Below are positions 23,176 to 33,151 of a stretch of DNA of 33,151 bases, in pieces. Each line of letters starts with the position of its first letter. Positions within the stretch are counted from its first letter, which is position 1. Position numbers and translations under genes: made by a program. The stretch lies in contig CAXKVV010001260.1 in the NCBI GenBank assembly GCA_964058805.1, positions 1 to 33,151 on the forward strand, read 5' to 3'. The stretch is from Schoenoplectus triqueter. Its lineage: Eukaryota > Streptophyta > Magnoliopsida > Poales > Cyperaceae. Under the pieces are notes generated by a model. That model made no database searches, was not told where the DNA came from, and saw nothing but the letters and a program-made list of their open reading frames with translations.

Positions 23176-23399
23176 AAAATTTACGGTTTAAATTTAATAG
23201 TATTTGATGAAATATCAAATGAAACTCAAATTGCATGAAACTTAAAACACAATCAATCTATAAAATTAAGAATATTTTATAATTTTTCTATTTCTAATTT
23301 TTTATATATATTTATATGAATTTGATCGTCGAGATTGAAATAGTTGTTGGATCCCATCTTTGTTGTTGGGATCATCCTCAATTCTTCATTATCATATGT

Positions 23400-23710
23400 G
23401 ACTGCACCTTTTTTCTTTTTTATGTAAAGTAACACATGTGACTTTTTTAGTTTTATGTGTCTGATGTAAAGCCTGGATGATGACTAGCAGCGCCCGAATA
23501 ATTTTAGCATAAAAGGATATTCAAATCACTAATTTATTTAATAATCTTTACACCACTTCCACTCCGAAGAATACAACAAAAATGAAAAATAATTAATGTG
23601 TGGAAACGAAATTTTGACAAGACTAAATTTTAACGATTTCTCGGGCCATAAACGTTATTTCGGTCGGTATTTGTAATACCCTGCTTGCCATGTGGGGTGG
23701 GCTAAATATT
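23400..23710. repeat. Local non-coding duplication, copy 2 (no insertions)
   Basis: Shorter partner of 21430-22790 without either insertion. It ends with ccctgcttgccatgtgggg. The remainder up to the end of the receptor kinase gene (23711-24356) shows no gene; it includes the probable 3' UTR of that gene. Confidence 0.65.
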
Positions 23711-24356
23711 CACTTATAAAAGTTTTGGGGTACTTGATCAATTACATGGCACTACGTTTACTCAATCCAAAATGTTATTAGCGACTAGTCTTAAATAAAT
23801 TTATGAGCGAATTGATTGCACTGCAAAATACAAATACGGTACTGGTACAGAGGCAAGCCCGTATGGAGCAGTACCACTGATTTAAACACAGAACGAGCCA
23901 TCAATTAAGAGACCTACCAAATATTTTGCTGATCATGTTTTGTACTTGATTGACCTGCTTTAAAAAAAAGATACAGTAATTAGTCTGAAATCTGAATGCA
24001 ATACGCATATTTTTAGTCCATTTGATGACCTAATTGTGAGCCAATTTCACTTGGTTTTTATCGCAAAGCTGAGACGAGAAGGAACTAAGAAGTAAGAATC
24101 TATTATTCTACTTATAACTAACAATATAAAGGCAAACTAATCAGTATTACACCTCATCTGATTTCTCTGAAACTACACCATGTTAAACTCCTCACAATCT
24201 TATCCCTATTAGAGGTCTTGGCCGAGATCTCAACCCAATAGACGAGATCAGAGTACCGGAGCTTCAGATTGGGACTGCACCCTCAGATGTACAACTCTAT
24301 TGGCATCCATATGCCAAGGAGAAAATCTCAAGCTATATTCTCTTATACACTCCTAT

Positions 24357-27300
24357 TCACACATTGCAAACAAAACTGTTGCAGTTATCATTGTTCTTTT
24401 TCTTTCCCAAAAAAGGGTCAACGTCATACTCTTTCGTTTTTTTATTTCCAGATGTTCTTTTGTTCAAGACATCATACTTCATCAACACATCGAGCACATC
24501 TTTCATGGTTGGCCGGGAAGAAGGAGTTGTACCAGTACAAATCAGGCCGAGTTTGAAGACCACCTCTATCTCATCCAAGTATGGGGTTTCCCTAATTTCG
24601 TTTTCTAGGCAATTGTATATGGTGTTTCCTTCTTGTATATTCCACCATGCCCACTCGGCAAGACTTCCCTGGTCCCCACCATCATGTGCTTCTCGGCCAG
24701 TTGTCAGTTCTAGAAGGATCACCCCAAAGCTGTACACATCAACCTTTTCAGTGACCTTTCTAGAATACCCACACTCTGCAGAAAGTAAGAGATTTCATAT
24801 TAGGACAAGTATGGTGCAAGGATTATAATACCTACAGATACGCCTATTAGAGAGAGAAGGATACAGAGATAATCAGATGTTTTCTTCCCTTTAAAATTAA
24901 CTTACGGATTATATATTAATTTAATATATAGCCATCTTTTACCTTTCCTGATCTATTTGTTTTAATTCACCTAGTGGATACAAGGACCGGTATAATTTCA
25001 TGATTAAGGTGCCTTGAGGCAGATTTAGGATTATATTGTGGAAAGTTCAAGACAATTTCACAATTTCGATAGGTGGTTTCAGTTTCACAATTGAACAACC
25101 AGTCAACAAACAGGCACCATATTGTCTGATACGCTGACAAAAATCGATAAATTCCCATAAATCAGAAATGAAAGCATAAACATTTTCTAACCTGGAGCCA
25201 TGTAACCAAATGAACCAGCAACAGCTGATACTGTTTCAGGAATATCGGGCTTCATTAGCATCCGGGCCAACCCAAAATCAGCAATCTTTGCATTGAATTC
25301 TGGATCCAATAAAATGTTGCTGGACTTAACATCACGGTGCACAATTGGAGATGTGTACTCATGATGCATGTAGGACAGCCCTCTTGCTGCACCAATGGCA
25401 ATTTGAAGCCTGGTGGGCCAATCCAGTGACTGGGTTTGTTCTTCTGTGGGAGCAACCAAATCACCCTCCTTTTTATGGATCCATTTATCCAGACTACTGT
25501 TCTCCATGTATTCATACACCAACAGCTTTGAGTCGGGGCTGGAGATGCAGCACAGTAACTTGACAATATTAGCATGCCGGATTGAACCCAAGATTTTAAC
25601 CTCAGAATCAAACTCATGCTCCAATTTTGTGCTGGGTTTTCCCTTGTTGTAAATTTTTTTAACAGCCACAACATCCCCGGCACGAGTGCTGATAGCCACA
25701 CGGTACACCTGTCCAGCTCCACCAGCACCAACCAAGTTCTCCTTGGTCATTCCACAGATAATGGAATTCTCAGTGAAATCTAACCTATGAAAGGAGGTGA
25801 GTTTCCACATGGCAGAATCAGAAATATCCTTCCTTCTGTGGTAATCCCTTATTAAACATTGTGCAAAAATCAAAATAATGACCAGGATTATCACAGCGAG
25901 AGCTATGAAAAGATTACGCAAACCATGAGTGATTCCATCACTTGATCGGGCGCGGCATCTGCTGACACTGTTGATTGAGACAGAGGAACAAAGGCCAGGA
26001 TTCAAGAGGAAACTCTCATCATAGGCAGTATTATCGATCCCTGAAGGAATCTCCCCAGAAAGGTTATTTGATGAAAGGTTCAGAAAGTTAAACTTGACAT
26101 TGCCAAGTGCTGATGGGATCTGACCAGACAGCTCATTTGACGAAAGGTCAAGTAAGGTGAGCACTGCCATAGACCCGATTGACGCTGGGATCGCGCCTGA
26201 TATCTTATTATGGCTGAGATTGAGCACAGTAAGAGATTCTAATGATCCGATTGAGGCCGGGATCTCTCCAGTTATACTATTTTGGGAGAGATCCAGGGTT
26301 TGCAGCAGTGGCATCCCAGTGGAAAGACTTGAAGGGATGTCACCTGTGAAGTTGTTGCCACCAGCTCTGAAAACCAAAATACGGCTGGAATAGCTCGGTA
26401 CACTTCCTGAAAACCAGTTGTTTACCATCTCAAGCCTTGTGAGATTTTCTGGTAGCTGTGATGGCAGCTTCCCAGATAGCATGTTGTTGCTCAAAAGTAT
26501 AGTAGAAAGGTTCTGCAGCTTCCAGACACCGGCAGGTACCTCACCAGTGAACCGGTTGTTTTCAACCTGTAAGTTATCGAGATGGGGGCAATTCCCAAGT
26601 GACTCTGGGATCGAGCCATTCATGAAGTTGTTTGAAACACCTAGTGAGGTGAATACGCCACTGTAGCAAATATTTTTTGGGATTTCACCAGACAATGAGT
26701 TATTGAATACTTCTAAATTCCATAAGGGAGAGTGTTTGCCCAATTCGGGTGGTAAAATCCCAGTTAGGTTATTGTAGAACAACCGCACATCAGTTAGCTT
26801 CGGCAGAAGGCCAATACCAGTTGGTATCTCTCCTGAGAACTGGTTGTATGAAAGAAAGAGAACTGACAGATTTTGCAGAGTGCCAAAGCTTTCAGGTATA
26901 GGCCCAGCAAGTTGATTTTGTGTCAAATCGATCCTTACCAAACTGTTGGCACCAAAGGGGTTGTTTATTGTGATTTCACCAGATAGGTTGTTACTATAAA
27001 GATACAAATATTTCAAGTTTGAAAAGCTCCAAATACCAGAAGGAATGGGACCTTGGAGACTGTTCTGCGACAGGTCAAATTGCACCATTTCTGTCAACAT
27101 GGTTAAGGAATTCGTTATCTCACCTTCCAAATTTGCTTTTGCCAAGAACAGAAATGTAAGTTTCGTTAAGTTACCGTATTCTTCTGGGATTTTTCCTGGT
27201 GTGAATGAGTTCCATGCAAGTGTGAGTTCTTGCAAGTTGGTGAGGTTGCTTACAAACTTTGGCATTGTACCATAAAACAAATTGTTATCTAACCAGAGAG

Positions 27301-27820
27301 TTTCCAGTTGAGTCATTTTACCAATACTCGTTGGAATTTCACCAGTGAAATTATTGTCTGACAAAAAGAAATGGGTAACATTAGGAAGCAGCAGATTGAT
27401 ATCAGATGGCAATTGCCCCACAAACAAATTATTGGACAAATCAATGTACTGGAGGTTTGCGCAATTGGAGAGGAAGGAAGGAAAGGAGCCGGGTATGTCG
27501 TTGTTAGAGAGATCGAGATGAGATAAGTTCTTGAGATAGCAAACGGAGGAAGGGATGCCTCCAGCCAGGTTTTGACTGGATAGTATGAGTTGTGTGACCG
27601 AACCGTCGGAGGAGCACGTGATACCAGTCCAGTTGCAGTAGCTCGTGGAGGTGGAGTTGCTCCAGGTGGCGAGTGCAGCTGGATTGCCCCAGTCATCCTT
27701 GATTTGCACGAGAGTTTGCTTCTCTGAGCTGGTCTGGTTCTGTTGCGAGAGGGAGAGTGATGCGAGAGAGAGTAGAGAGAGGAGGAGGACGAGAGAAGGA
27801 AGGAGAGGCGAAGACGCCAT
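24357..27820 (-). CDS. HSL3-like: LRR receptor-like protein kinase, class XI, HSL3-like (two exons, 1015 aa)
   Basis: Plasma-membrane receptor kinase. Exon 1 is 27820-25192, exon 2 24775-24357, with a 416-base GT-AG intron splitting the Glu codon of the APE motif. Signal peptide is about residues 1-25. The N-terminal cap has CNWTGITC (C62, C69), followed by about twenty-one LRRs to ~595, a Cys pair (C611, C622) and a membrane helix at about 634-657. The kinase domain has loop GAGGAG (698-703), Lys721 in AVKK, Glu740, HRD (828-830), DFG (848-850) and APE (875-877): a complete RD-type active kinase. A Lys/Asn-rich tail follows. WKLTSFHRLDF before the kinase, TPGKIP in the LRRs and the DVYSFG region resemble Arabidopsis At5g25930 (HSL3/NUT), reported as the receptor for CTNIP/SCREW peptides working with SERK co-receptors. 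The ligand is inferred, not shown. HAESA/HSL1 are less similar alternatives. No damage is seen. Confidence 0.95.
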
Positions 27821-27873
27821 TGGTGACTGGTGAGGTGGCCTGGTTTGAACTTAGGAGTTAGGAGGTTGGTTAT

Positions 27874-28074
27874 TTAATTTACTAGTGTGTATGGGGACCA
27901 CGGTGATGATGATTGGTTATTTGGCTGCTCCATTTTTGCGAGTTTGTGGTCAAACGGATCCACATCCGCTACGTAGTCAAATCGCTCCAAAATAAAAACG
28001 GATCTGGTTAAAGAGGCGGCTACGGGTCTTTGACTAGGAAGCGGACAGTCGGAGGCTCGGAGCGTAAAACCCAT
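27874..28074 (-). other. Possible 66-codon upstream ORF before the receptor kinase
   Basis: An ATG-initiated frame on the gene strand ends 53 bases before the kinase start codon. It has no recognisable domain. It matters only if the transcript starts beyond 28074; otherwise it is promoter sequence. Confidence 0.2.
27948..28035 (-). promoter_or_regulatory. Cluster of three W-box cores upstream of the receptor kinase
   Basis: TTGACC lies on the gene strand at 27953-27948, TTGACT on the gene strand at 27980-27975, and TTGACT on the plus strand at 28030-28035. They sit 128-215 bases before the ATG. WRKY factors bind TTGAC(C/T), so the cluster fits defence-responsive control of an immune-type receptor. 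The sites are short and the link is inference. Confidence 0.45.
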
Positions 28075-28080
28075 AACCCG

Positions 28081-28845
28081 ACAAGCATATATTAAGGTTG
28101 ATCCGAAATGGATTGTTCATTAGTCGAATGTATTTCTGATTAATTTAAATATGCATCCGGTTTTAGTTGAAAATTGACAAATACCACTTCAATGTCTTCT
28201 TTTCTATTTGACACCGCCAATATGTTTCCAAATTTCACAGAAATCTTAGATTAATGGAATAGCTCATAGCTTTTATTAACGACTTCAGTTATTATTGAAT
28301 GTTTAATGCAATTATATTACACGTGTAAGATGATCATGTATAACAATCCAATGACATATTTTTTTTAGAAATATTATTCTCTGTCTCGGTGATTATTTGC
28401 AGTAACTACAGTATAAACATAACCATTCAGCAATAACTTCGCTTATGAAAACTGCATGTAATACGACTGTGCACATTAATTGCAGCCCGCATTTAATTAA
28501 AAGGAAATCTTTTGTTCCCCGCACACTTCATCCCCGGATAATCCTCATGCTATCTACGCTCATTTTTTCAATGAACCACGTGCTAATTAAGCCTAACATC
28601 TCATATTAGATCTTGTGCTAGCGCTTTCTTTTTGAATTTTCTCTTTCTTAGAACTTATGATATTGAAATGTGTTTCATGTATTATAACTTTGATGTTGAA
28701 CATAAATTAGAATGTTGTGATGTTAAATATATTATTAGGCTGATAAAATTGTATAAAGATATTTATGAGAAAATATTATTTTGTGAAGTTTAAATTTTTT
28801 TTGTTATTCAGTAAATAATTGAAAGAAATCGCATACTCCAGATAA
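28081..28845. other. Intergenic DNA, no gene seen
   Basis: No open frame or repeat structure of note. A CCACGTG G-box-like word occurs at about 28577. Confidence 0.45.
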
Positions 28846-29345
28846 TCATATATAAATGATAGTTAAATATCCATAATACATATCTAAATATCTAAATAAG
28901 AAATCTAAATACCTAGATATTAAATATAAATACGCATAACACATATCTAAATACCCGGAACAAATATCTAAATACCCATAACACATCTTTAAATACCAAG
29001 AACGCATATCTAAATATCTAAATAAAAAATCTAAATATCTAGATATTATACTTAAATACCCAGAACACATATCTAAATACCTAGAACGCAAATTTTAAAT
29101 ACCTAAATAAGAAATCTAAATACGTAGATATTATACTTAAATACTCAGAACATATATCTAAATACCCAGAACAAACATCTAAATACCCAGAACACATCTA
29201 AATACCTATTTAAGAAATCTAAATACCTAGATATTATACTTAAATACCCAAAATACATATCTAAATACCCATAACACATAGCTAAATATCTAAGTAAGAA
29301 ATCTAAATACCTAAATACTTATAATAGATAATTAAATATGCATGA
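28846..29345. repeat. Minisatellite with ~21-bp units and higher-order pattern
   Basis: The basic unit is like atctaaatacccagaacacat (about 21 bp). A variant containing aagaaatctaaatac.tagat recurs at about 28901, 29028, 29112, 29215 and 29299, spacings of 84-127 bases that are near multiples of 21. Because the unit is seven codons long it leaves an artificial minus-strand frame of repeating Arg-Tyr-Leu-Asp-like words. Confidence 0.8.
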
Positions 29346-29435
29346 TACATACCTCAATAACTAACATAAGTAAATCATATTATATAAAAATAAAAATCTA
29401 AATACTTAAAAAAATTAAATATTACTCATATATAT

Positions 29436-29836
29436 AGGTTGACTAAAATGCATCACGTTGCACGGATGTACCCGTGCAACGCGTTAAAATTTCAAAATTT
29501 AAGTTAAAAATGACCGATCCAAACCATTCAATTTATTCTTCATATTAAATTCTTGTAGAAAATCAAATTTTATATTTTTTAAAATTTGTTTGCTATTTTT
29601 TTGGGTAAGAAGAAAATCATCACTATTGGACGATCCAAATTCCTTAAATCAAGTAACTTTCTTCTTACCCAAAAAAATAGCACAAAATTTCAAAAAATGT
29701 AAAATTTGATTTTCTATAAGAATTTAATATGAAAAATAAATTGAACGGTTTGAATCGGTCATTTTTAACTTAAATTTTGAGATTTTAACGCGTTGCACGG
29801 GTACATCCGTGTAACGTGTTGTATTTTAGTTAACCT
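29436..29836. mobile_element. Long foldback element, ~400 bp with ~180-bp arms
   Basis: The left arm from AGGTTGACTAAAATGCATCAC is matched on the other strand from the right end by AGGTTAACTAAAATACAACAC. The arms stay nearly complementary to ...GGGTAAGAAGAAA at about 29615, leaving a loop of about 42 bases. Each end also contains a smaller palindrome (cgttgcacgg atgta cccgtgcaacg). It lies between TATATA runs, so the target duplication (perhaps TA) cannot be fixed. No coding capacity. Confidence 0.75.
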
Positions 29837-30304
29837 ATATATATATATATGAACAATATGATTAATACAACATGAGTTTGGCGTTTCGAAAATTATCATA
29901 TGGGTTTTGTGCAGATGGTCTTTATTCGGCGGAGAAATAATCACGTGCGTGCGAAAAAGAAAAGTTTATTAAGCGCAGTTGAGCAAAATTTTCTGAAAAT
30001 GAAAAGTCATTTGCGGGAGATTTTTTGAGGATTAATGCTGGGTATTGTTAGTCACGTCCTTAATTAAATTTTAGGGCTTTTGATCATCTGCTTAACCAAT
30101 GGCAATATAAATATTCTCCTTTAATTAACAAAAAAAATAGATTCACAATGTTGCGATAAACTGAGAAGTAAACGCACATAATTATAGTCCGCTGGAACCC
30201 AATCTACAATTTCTTAATTGATTTCGAACAATAATATTATTTTAAGTCTTCTGCATAAAGTTTATACTTAATATATTACTATCATATGAATTTAATATGG
30301 ACTA
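29837..30304. other. Intergenic DNA, no gene seen
   Basis: No credible coding frame. A CACGTG word lies at about 29942. Confidence 0.45.
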
Positions 30305-30425
30305 AAGCGTGTGATTGGCTTAGTGATCAAGTGTTTATTGTTTTCTAAAGAGGGGATTCAAGTTCTGTGAGTGTTTTTCTTTCTTTCAAAATAATAAAAA
30401 TGAGCACTTGCCTGCTTACTTAAAA
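30305..30425 (+). mobile_element. tRNA-derived SINE-like relic
   Basis: tggcttagtga (about 30315) resembles a polymerase III A box, and gattcaagttc (about 30355) matches 9 of 11 bases of a B box, spaced about 40 bases apart. Downstream is ttttctttctttc. The order agrees with plant SINE heads, but length, tail and target duplication are not established. Confidence 0.35.
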
Positions 30426-30520
30426 AACTAATATGGACCATGCAAAAATATATATTTACTTTAGAAGCATCACTTTTCTAGTAAATTTGATTGACGCCTT
30501 GAAAGTATCATTTAAATGAA

Positions 30521-30538
30521 AGAGAGAGAGAGAGAGAG
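30521..30538. repeat. (AG)9 microsatellite
   Basis: Nine uninterrupted AG dinucleotides. Confidence 0.95.
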
Positions 30539-30978
30539 AATAAACCCGAAGGGCATTCTTCGTCGTCATATTTTATATGAATAAACTTATTGGTCGAAAA
30601 GAATAGAGAAATAATTTTATATATACGGACGAAACATTACAATGAATAATGCTATATATTGATTAATTTTATTAAATACAGCTTTATTTTACTAACATAA
30701 AATCAAAATATAAATTATAATTAAGTAATTTTAAATTTCTAAATTAGAAAAGAATAGAAAATTAAATCACAAGACTCAAAACAAACTAATTTGTATTAAA
30801 AAAATATTATATAACATAATTAATTATACTAATATAAATTATTTTAATAGTTTGCTTTTATCCATATTCATATTTATTTATTGAACAAAAAAGCTTTATG
30901 CATATTCATTTTATTAAATACGAAAAAAATTAAATAAATAAATAACATAACATAATATCATTGACAGCCCTATGATCC

Positions 30979-31090
30979 ACCGTCAATTACGCATGGTCTT
31001 TTTTTTTTCTTATTTGCCTAAGCAAAGACCGAATTTGTCCCAATGGACCAATGGTGCATTAAGATTAGTTAGAAATGCATTATTGAGAAG
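30979..31090. repeat. Diverged direct repeat, first member
   Basis: Shares gtcaatta.cgcatgg, cgaattt and gcatt.aagattagttaga, then gagaagaaa.., with 32038-32145 in the same order and direction, about 1.06 kb apart. No gene is seen in either copy or in the rest of 30540-32973. Confidence 0.5.
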
Positions 31091-31167
31091 AAAGATGGTC
31101 ACCATCTGTTAAATGGAGAGCATAGTCTGTGAAAAGATGCATCACAATTTACAAAACAAAATTGTGC

Positions 31168-31208
31168 ACGACACTACGAGAGTAAGATAGCATCCTCCTC
31201 GTGTCGTG
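31168..31208. repeat. Short imperfect hairpin
   Basis: cacgacac followed by ta and cgag can pair with ctcgtgtcgtg, giving an 11-12-bp stem with a 2-base bulge and a ~17-base loop. Possibly an end of an unrecognised element. Confidence 0.4.
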
Positions 31209-31670
31209 TGGTCCATCTTCCAAAAGGTAATATTGCACATGTTCTCTTCACTTTTTGCAGTTCCATCTTTTACAATTTCTTTAATAAAACTATAAAAGAG
31301 ACACACTTTAGTTACTCGGATATAACAAAGTTCCAGTCAATAAGTTGTCATTTCATATGTCTATTCTGTTGTCTAGAAAGATGATATAATATTTTTTTCC
31401 ATTTCAACTTAAATGGTGCAATTCATTTCTCAAGTAAAGCTTCGAATTGTATTATTTTATTTTATGGGTTCCTGATTTTACTTTTATTGGACCCGTGCAT
31501 CAACCAGGAATATTTAGCTCCACTCTTTAAAATATTAATCAAAATTAGGACGGATCCGGAAATACAAATAGAATACGATAAAATTTTGAAGATCGGACAT
31601 AATCTCTCAATATGTCTCCACCATCAATGAACGATTAATTCAAGCCCCCTCATACTTCTATTTTTAGGAC

Positions 31671-31745
31671 TAGTTTTGTACCCGCAAGTAGTAGTGAATT
31701 TTTTTATTTAGATATAAAAAAATATCACATAATAATATATACGTC
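31671..31745. mobile_element. Second copy of the tacccgc-type dispersed repeat end
   Basis: ctagttttgtacccgcaagtag, then gaatttttttatttaga, parallels the start of the element at 20663. The other boundary is not visible. Confidence 0.4.
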
Positions 31746-32037
31746 ATTCTAATATGAAAAAGATCAATAAATACAAGATCAATTATGATCGATAAATAAG
31801 TTTGTATTTTATTTTTTATGTTTAAAGTGTTAATTAAACTTTAAAAAACCTGTATGCATGCCTACTTTTTATCTCACAAGGAGATTGATATTGTAATTGT
31901 ACCAACTAGAATTACTAAAATATTGGAGTGTGGAGGAATTGATATTATAATTAGTCTCTTTAACCAAGTACACATTTAGCTTCTAGAACTATTTTACTTT
32001 ATACTTCTTCTGGAATTTGAAGAAAGATCTTAATTTT

Positions 32038-32145
32038 CTGTCAATTATCGCATGGATCTTTAGTTTGGCCACCAACCATCGAATTTTACGCGATTATGCA
32101 TTCAAGATTAGTTAGAGAGACATAATCAATCTAGAAGAAAAGGGA
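32038..32145. repeat. Diverged direct repeat, second member
   Basis: Partner of 30979-31090; same order of shared words, with small insertions and deletions. Confidence 0.5.
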
Positions 32146-32973
32146 AGGAAAACAAATAGAAAACGAAGAAGAAGATGCTTTTGGTAGAGTAAAAAAAGCA
32201 ATTTATGTACGAAAGGTGAGGTTATTGATGTATTAACTTAAATTTTTTAATGATAATCGACAATAATTATAAAATTAAAATATCTAAAGATATTATAATT
32301 ACATCTATAATGTAATATATTTCATTTGTATGATAAATAATCGAATCTGTTAAAATCTTATCGTTCAACAAACAATCTGAAAATCAACAAAATATTTGTA
32401 CTTCATGGTTTTTAATGAAATATTAAGTGCACTTAAATTGCCCTATATTTAGTACACAACTAATTTATAAAACTAATATTTATAAACATATTCTACTTTT
32501 TTTTTCATTTAAAATGTAGTTTAATTTAATTTAAATTTAAAATAAAGTTTAATATTCGTCCCATCTACATCCTCAATAAACTGTGAGCAATGCTAGCATG
32601 GACATAAGTTAATCAAACTTATCAAATTCTTTGGTGAGTTGGACTCATAATATATACCTTCATATATCTAAATTTCGATTTGTATTGTAATAAATTCTTC
32701 ATGCCAAAATATTATGGATACAAAAAAAAATCATTTTTTAAACATTTTATTTTCAATTTTTTAAAACGATACATTGCCATATAGATATTAATTATTATTT
32801 TATTATATTTTAGAGTCATTCAAAATTTTAAAAATAAAATACATAAAAAGTTTCTACAATGATAAATTTTTATATCCCATAAATATTTGATATAAATAAT
32901 TTATGAAACTATATAAATAAAAATTTGATGATGTGCGAGTATAATTTATCAGTCAAGTTCTCTAAAGAGATTG
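32146..32973. other. AT-rich intergenic DNA, no gene seen
   Basis: Only short low-complexity frames are present. Nothing more can be supported. Confidence 0.45.
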
Positions 32974-33150
32974 ATGAAAAACTCATATAGTAGTTCTCCT
33001 CATAAATTGTTATGGCCAGAAAAAGCAAATCCAGTCTGTTTCATCAATGGGGAGATTGATTGTGTTGGAAAATGGATATGGTCTGAAGCGCTTTGGACCA
33101 TGTCATCCAAAGGATTTGTTGAACCGGGCGATGTAATTAGAAATGATTGA
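32974..33150 (+). other. 58-codon open frame of unknown identity at the window edge
   Basis: An ATG-initiated frame ends in TGA one base before the window ends. The stretch after residue ~15 has a protein-like composition unlike the AT-rich surroundings (it includes NPVCFINGEIDCVGKW and KGFVEPGDVIRND). It could be a relic or terminal exon, or chance. I do not recognise it. It is the only plus-strand frame outside repeats that looks coding. Confidence 0.3.
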
Positions 33151-33151
33151 A

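Noticed and set aside
24364..24828. 154-codon plus-strand frame and other plus-strand frames at 24269-27833
   Set aside because: They are antisense shadows of the receptor kinase, whose conserved motifs are all on the minus strand.
27313..27696. 127-codon minus-strand frame
   Set aside because: It is a shifted frame within the LRR-coding exon.
28846..29091. 81-codon minus-strand frame of repeating Tyr-Leu-Asp words
   Set aside because: It is a by-product of the 21-bp minisatellite, whose unit equals seven codons.
28846..29345. CRISPR-like array
   Set aside because: Units are contiguous and degenerate with no unique spacers, and the DNA is plant nuclear.
30305..30425. Functional tRNA gene
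   Set aside because: The polymerase III boxes are imperfect and no cloverleaf with acceptor stem could be drawn.

Overview
The window is plant nuclear DNA. It is strongly AT-rich between genes, carries spliced genes with GT-AG introns, and holds several miniature transposon-like elements. The predicted proteins belong to plant-only families: cellulose synthase-like D (CSLD) and a class XI leucine-rich-repeat receptor kinase. An angiosperm is certain. A non-grass monocot is only a guess from the style of the receptor kinase.

All three recognised genes are on the minus strand. Gene A (5204 down to 952, 1028 aa) and gene B (14641 down to 10448, 1020 aa) are tandem CSLD paralogs with five exons each and four identical intron positions. 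Both encode an N-terminal eight-cysteine RING-like zinc finger, an acidic Asp run, two membrane helices, the GT2 D / DxD / TED / QxxRW catalytic set and six C-terminal membrane helices. Their 3' and 5' flanks also match, so the duplication unit is roughly 7.5-8 kb. An upstream non-coding block is present three times (about 7290-8152, 8711-9901 and 16500-18135). Gene C (27820 down to 24357, 1015 aa, two exons) is an intact LRR receptor kinase most like HAESA-LIKE 3 (HSL3/NUT), with three W-box cores just upstream of its start.

The rest is mostly transposon debris and repeats. There are three long foldback elements (6503-7274, 8970-9356, 29436-29836). There are two hAT-like MITEs with 8-bp target duplications (6178-6406, and 22263-22739, which has a related empty site at about 23660). 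A 21-bp minisatellite lies at 28846-29345. Other repeats are a locally duplicated non-coding segment (21430-22790 and 23400-23710), a ~190-bp two-unit tandem repeat, a dispersed repeat present at 20663 and 31671, and a weak tRNA-derived SINE-like relic.

The CSLD pair should act in beta-glucan synthesis at Golgi and plasma membrane, and the receptor kinase in peptide perception at the plasma membrane. Nothing suggests that the CSLD pair and the kinase work together. I found no RNA gene, CRISPR array or operon-like system. The most informative unexplained features are the triplicated upstream block, a possible 5' leader intron shared by both CSLD genes, and three short exon-like ORFs of unknown identity.
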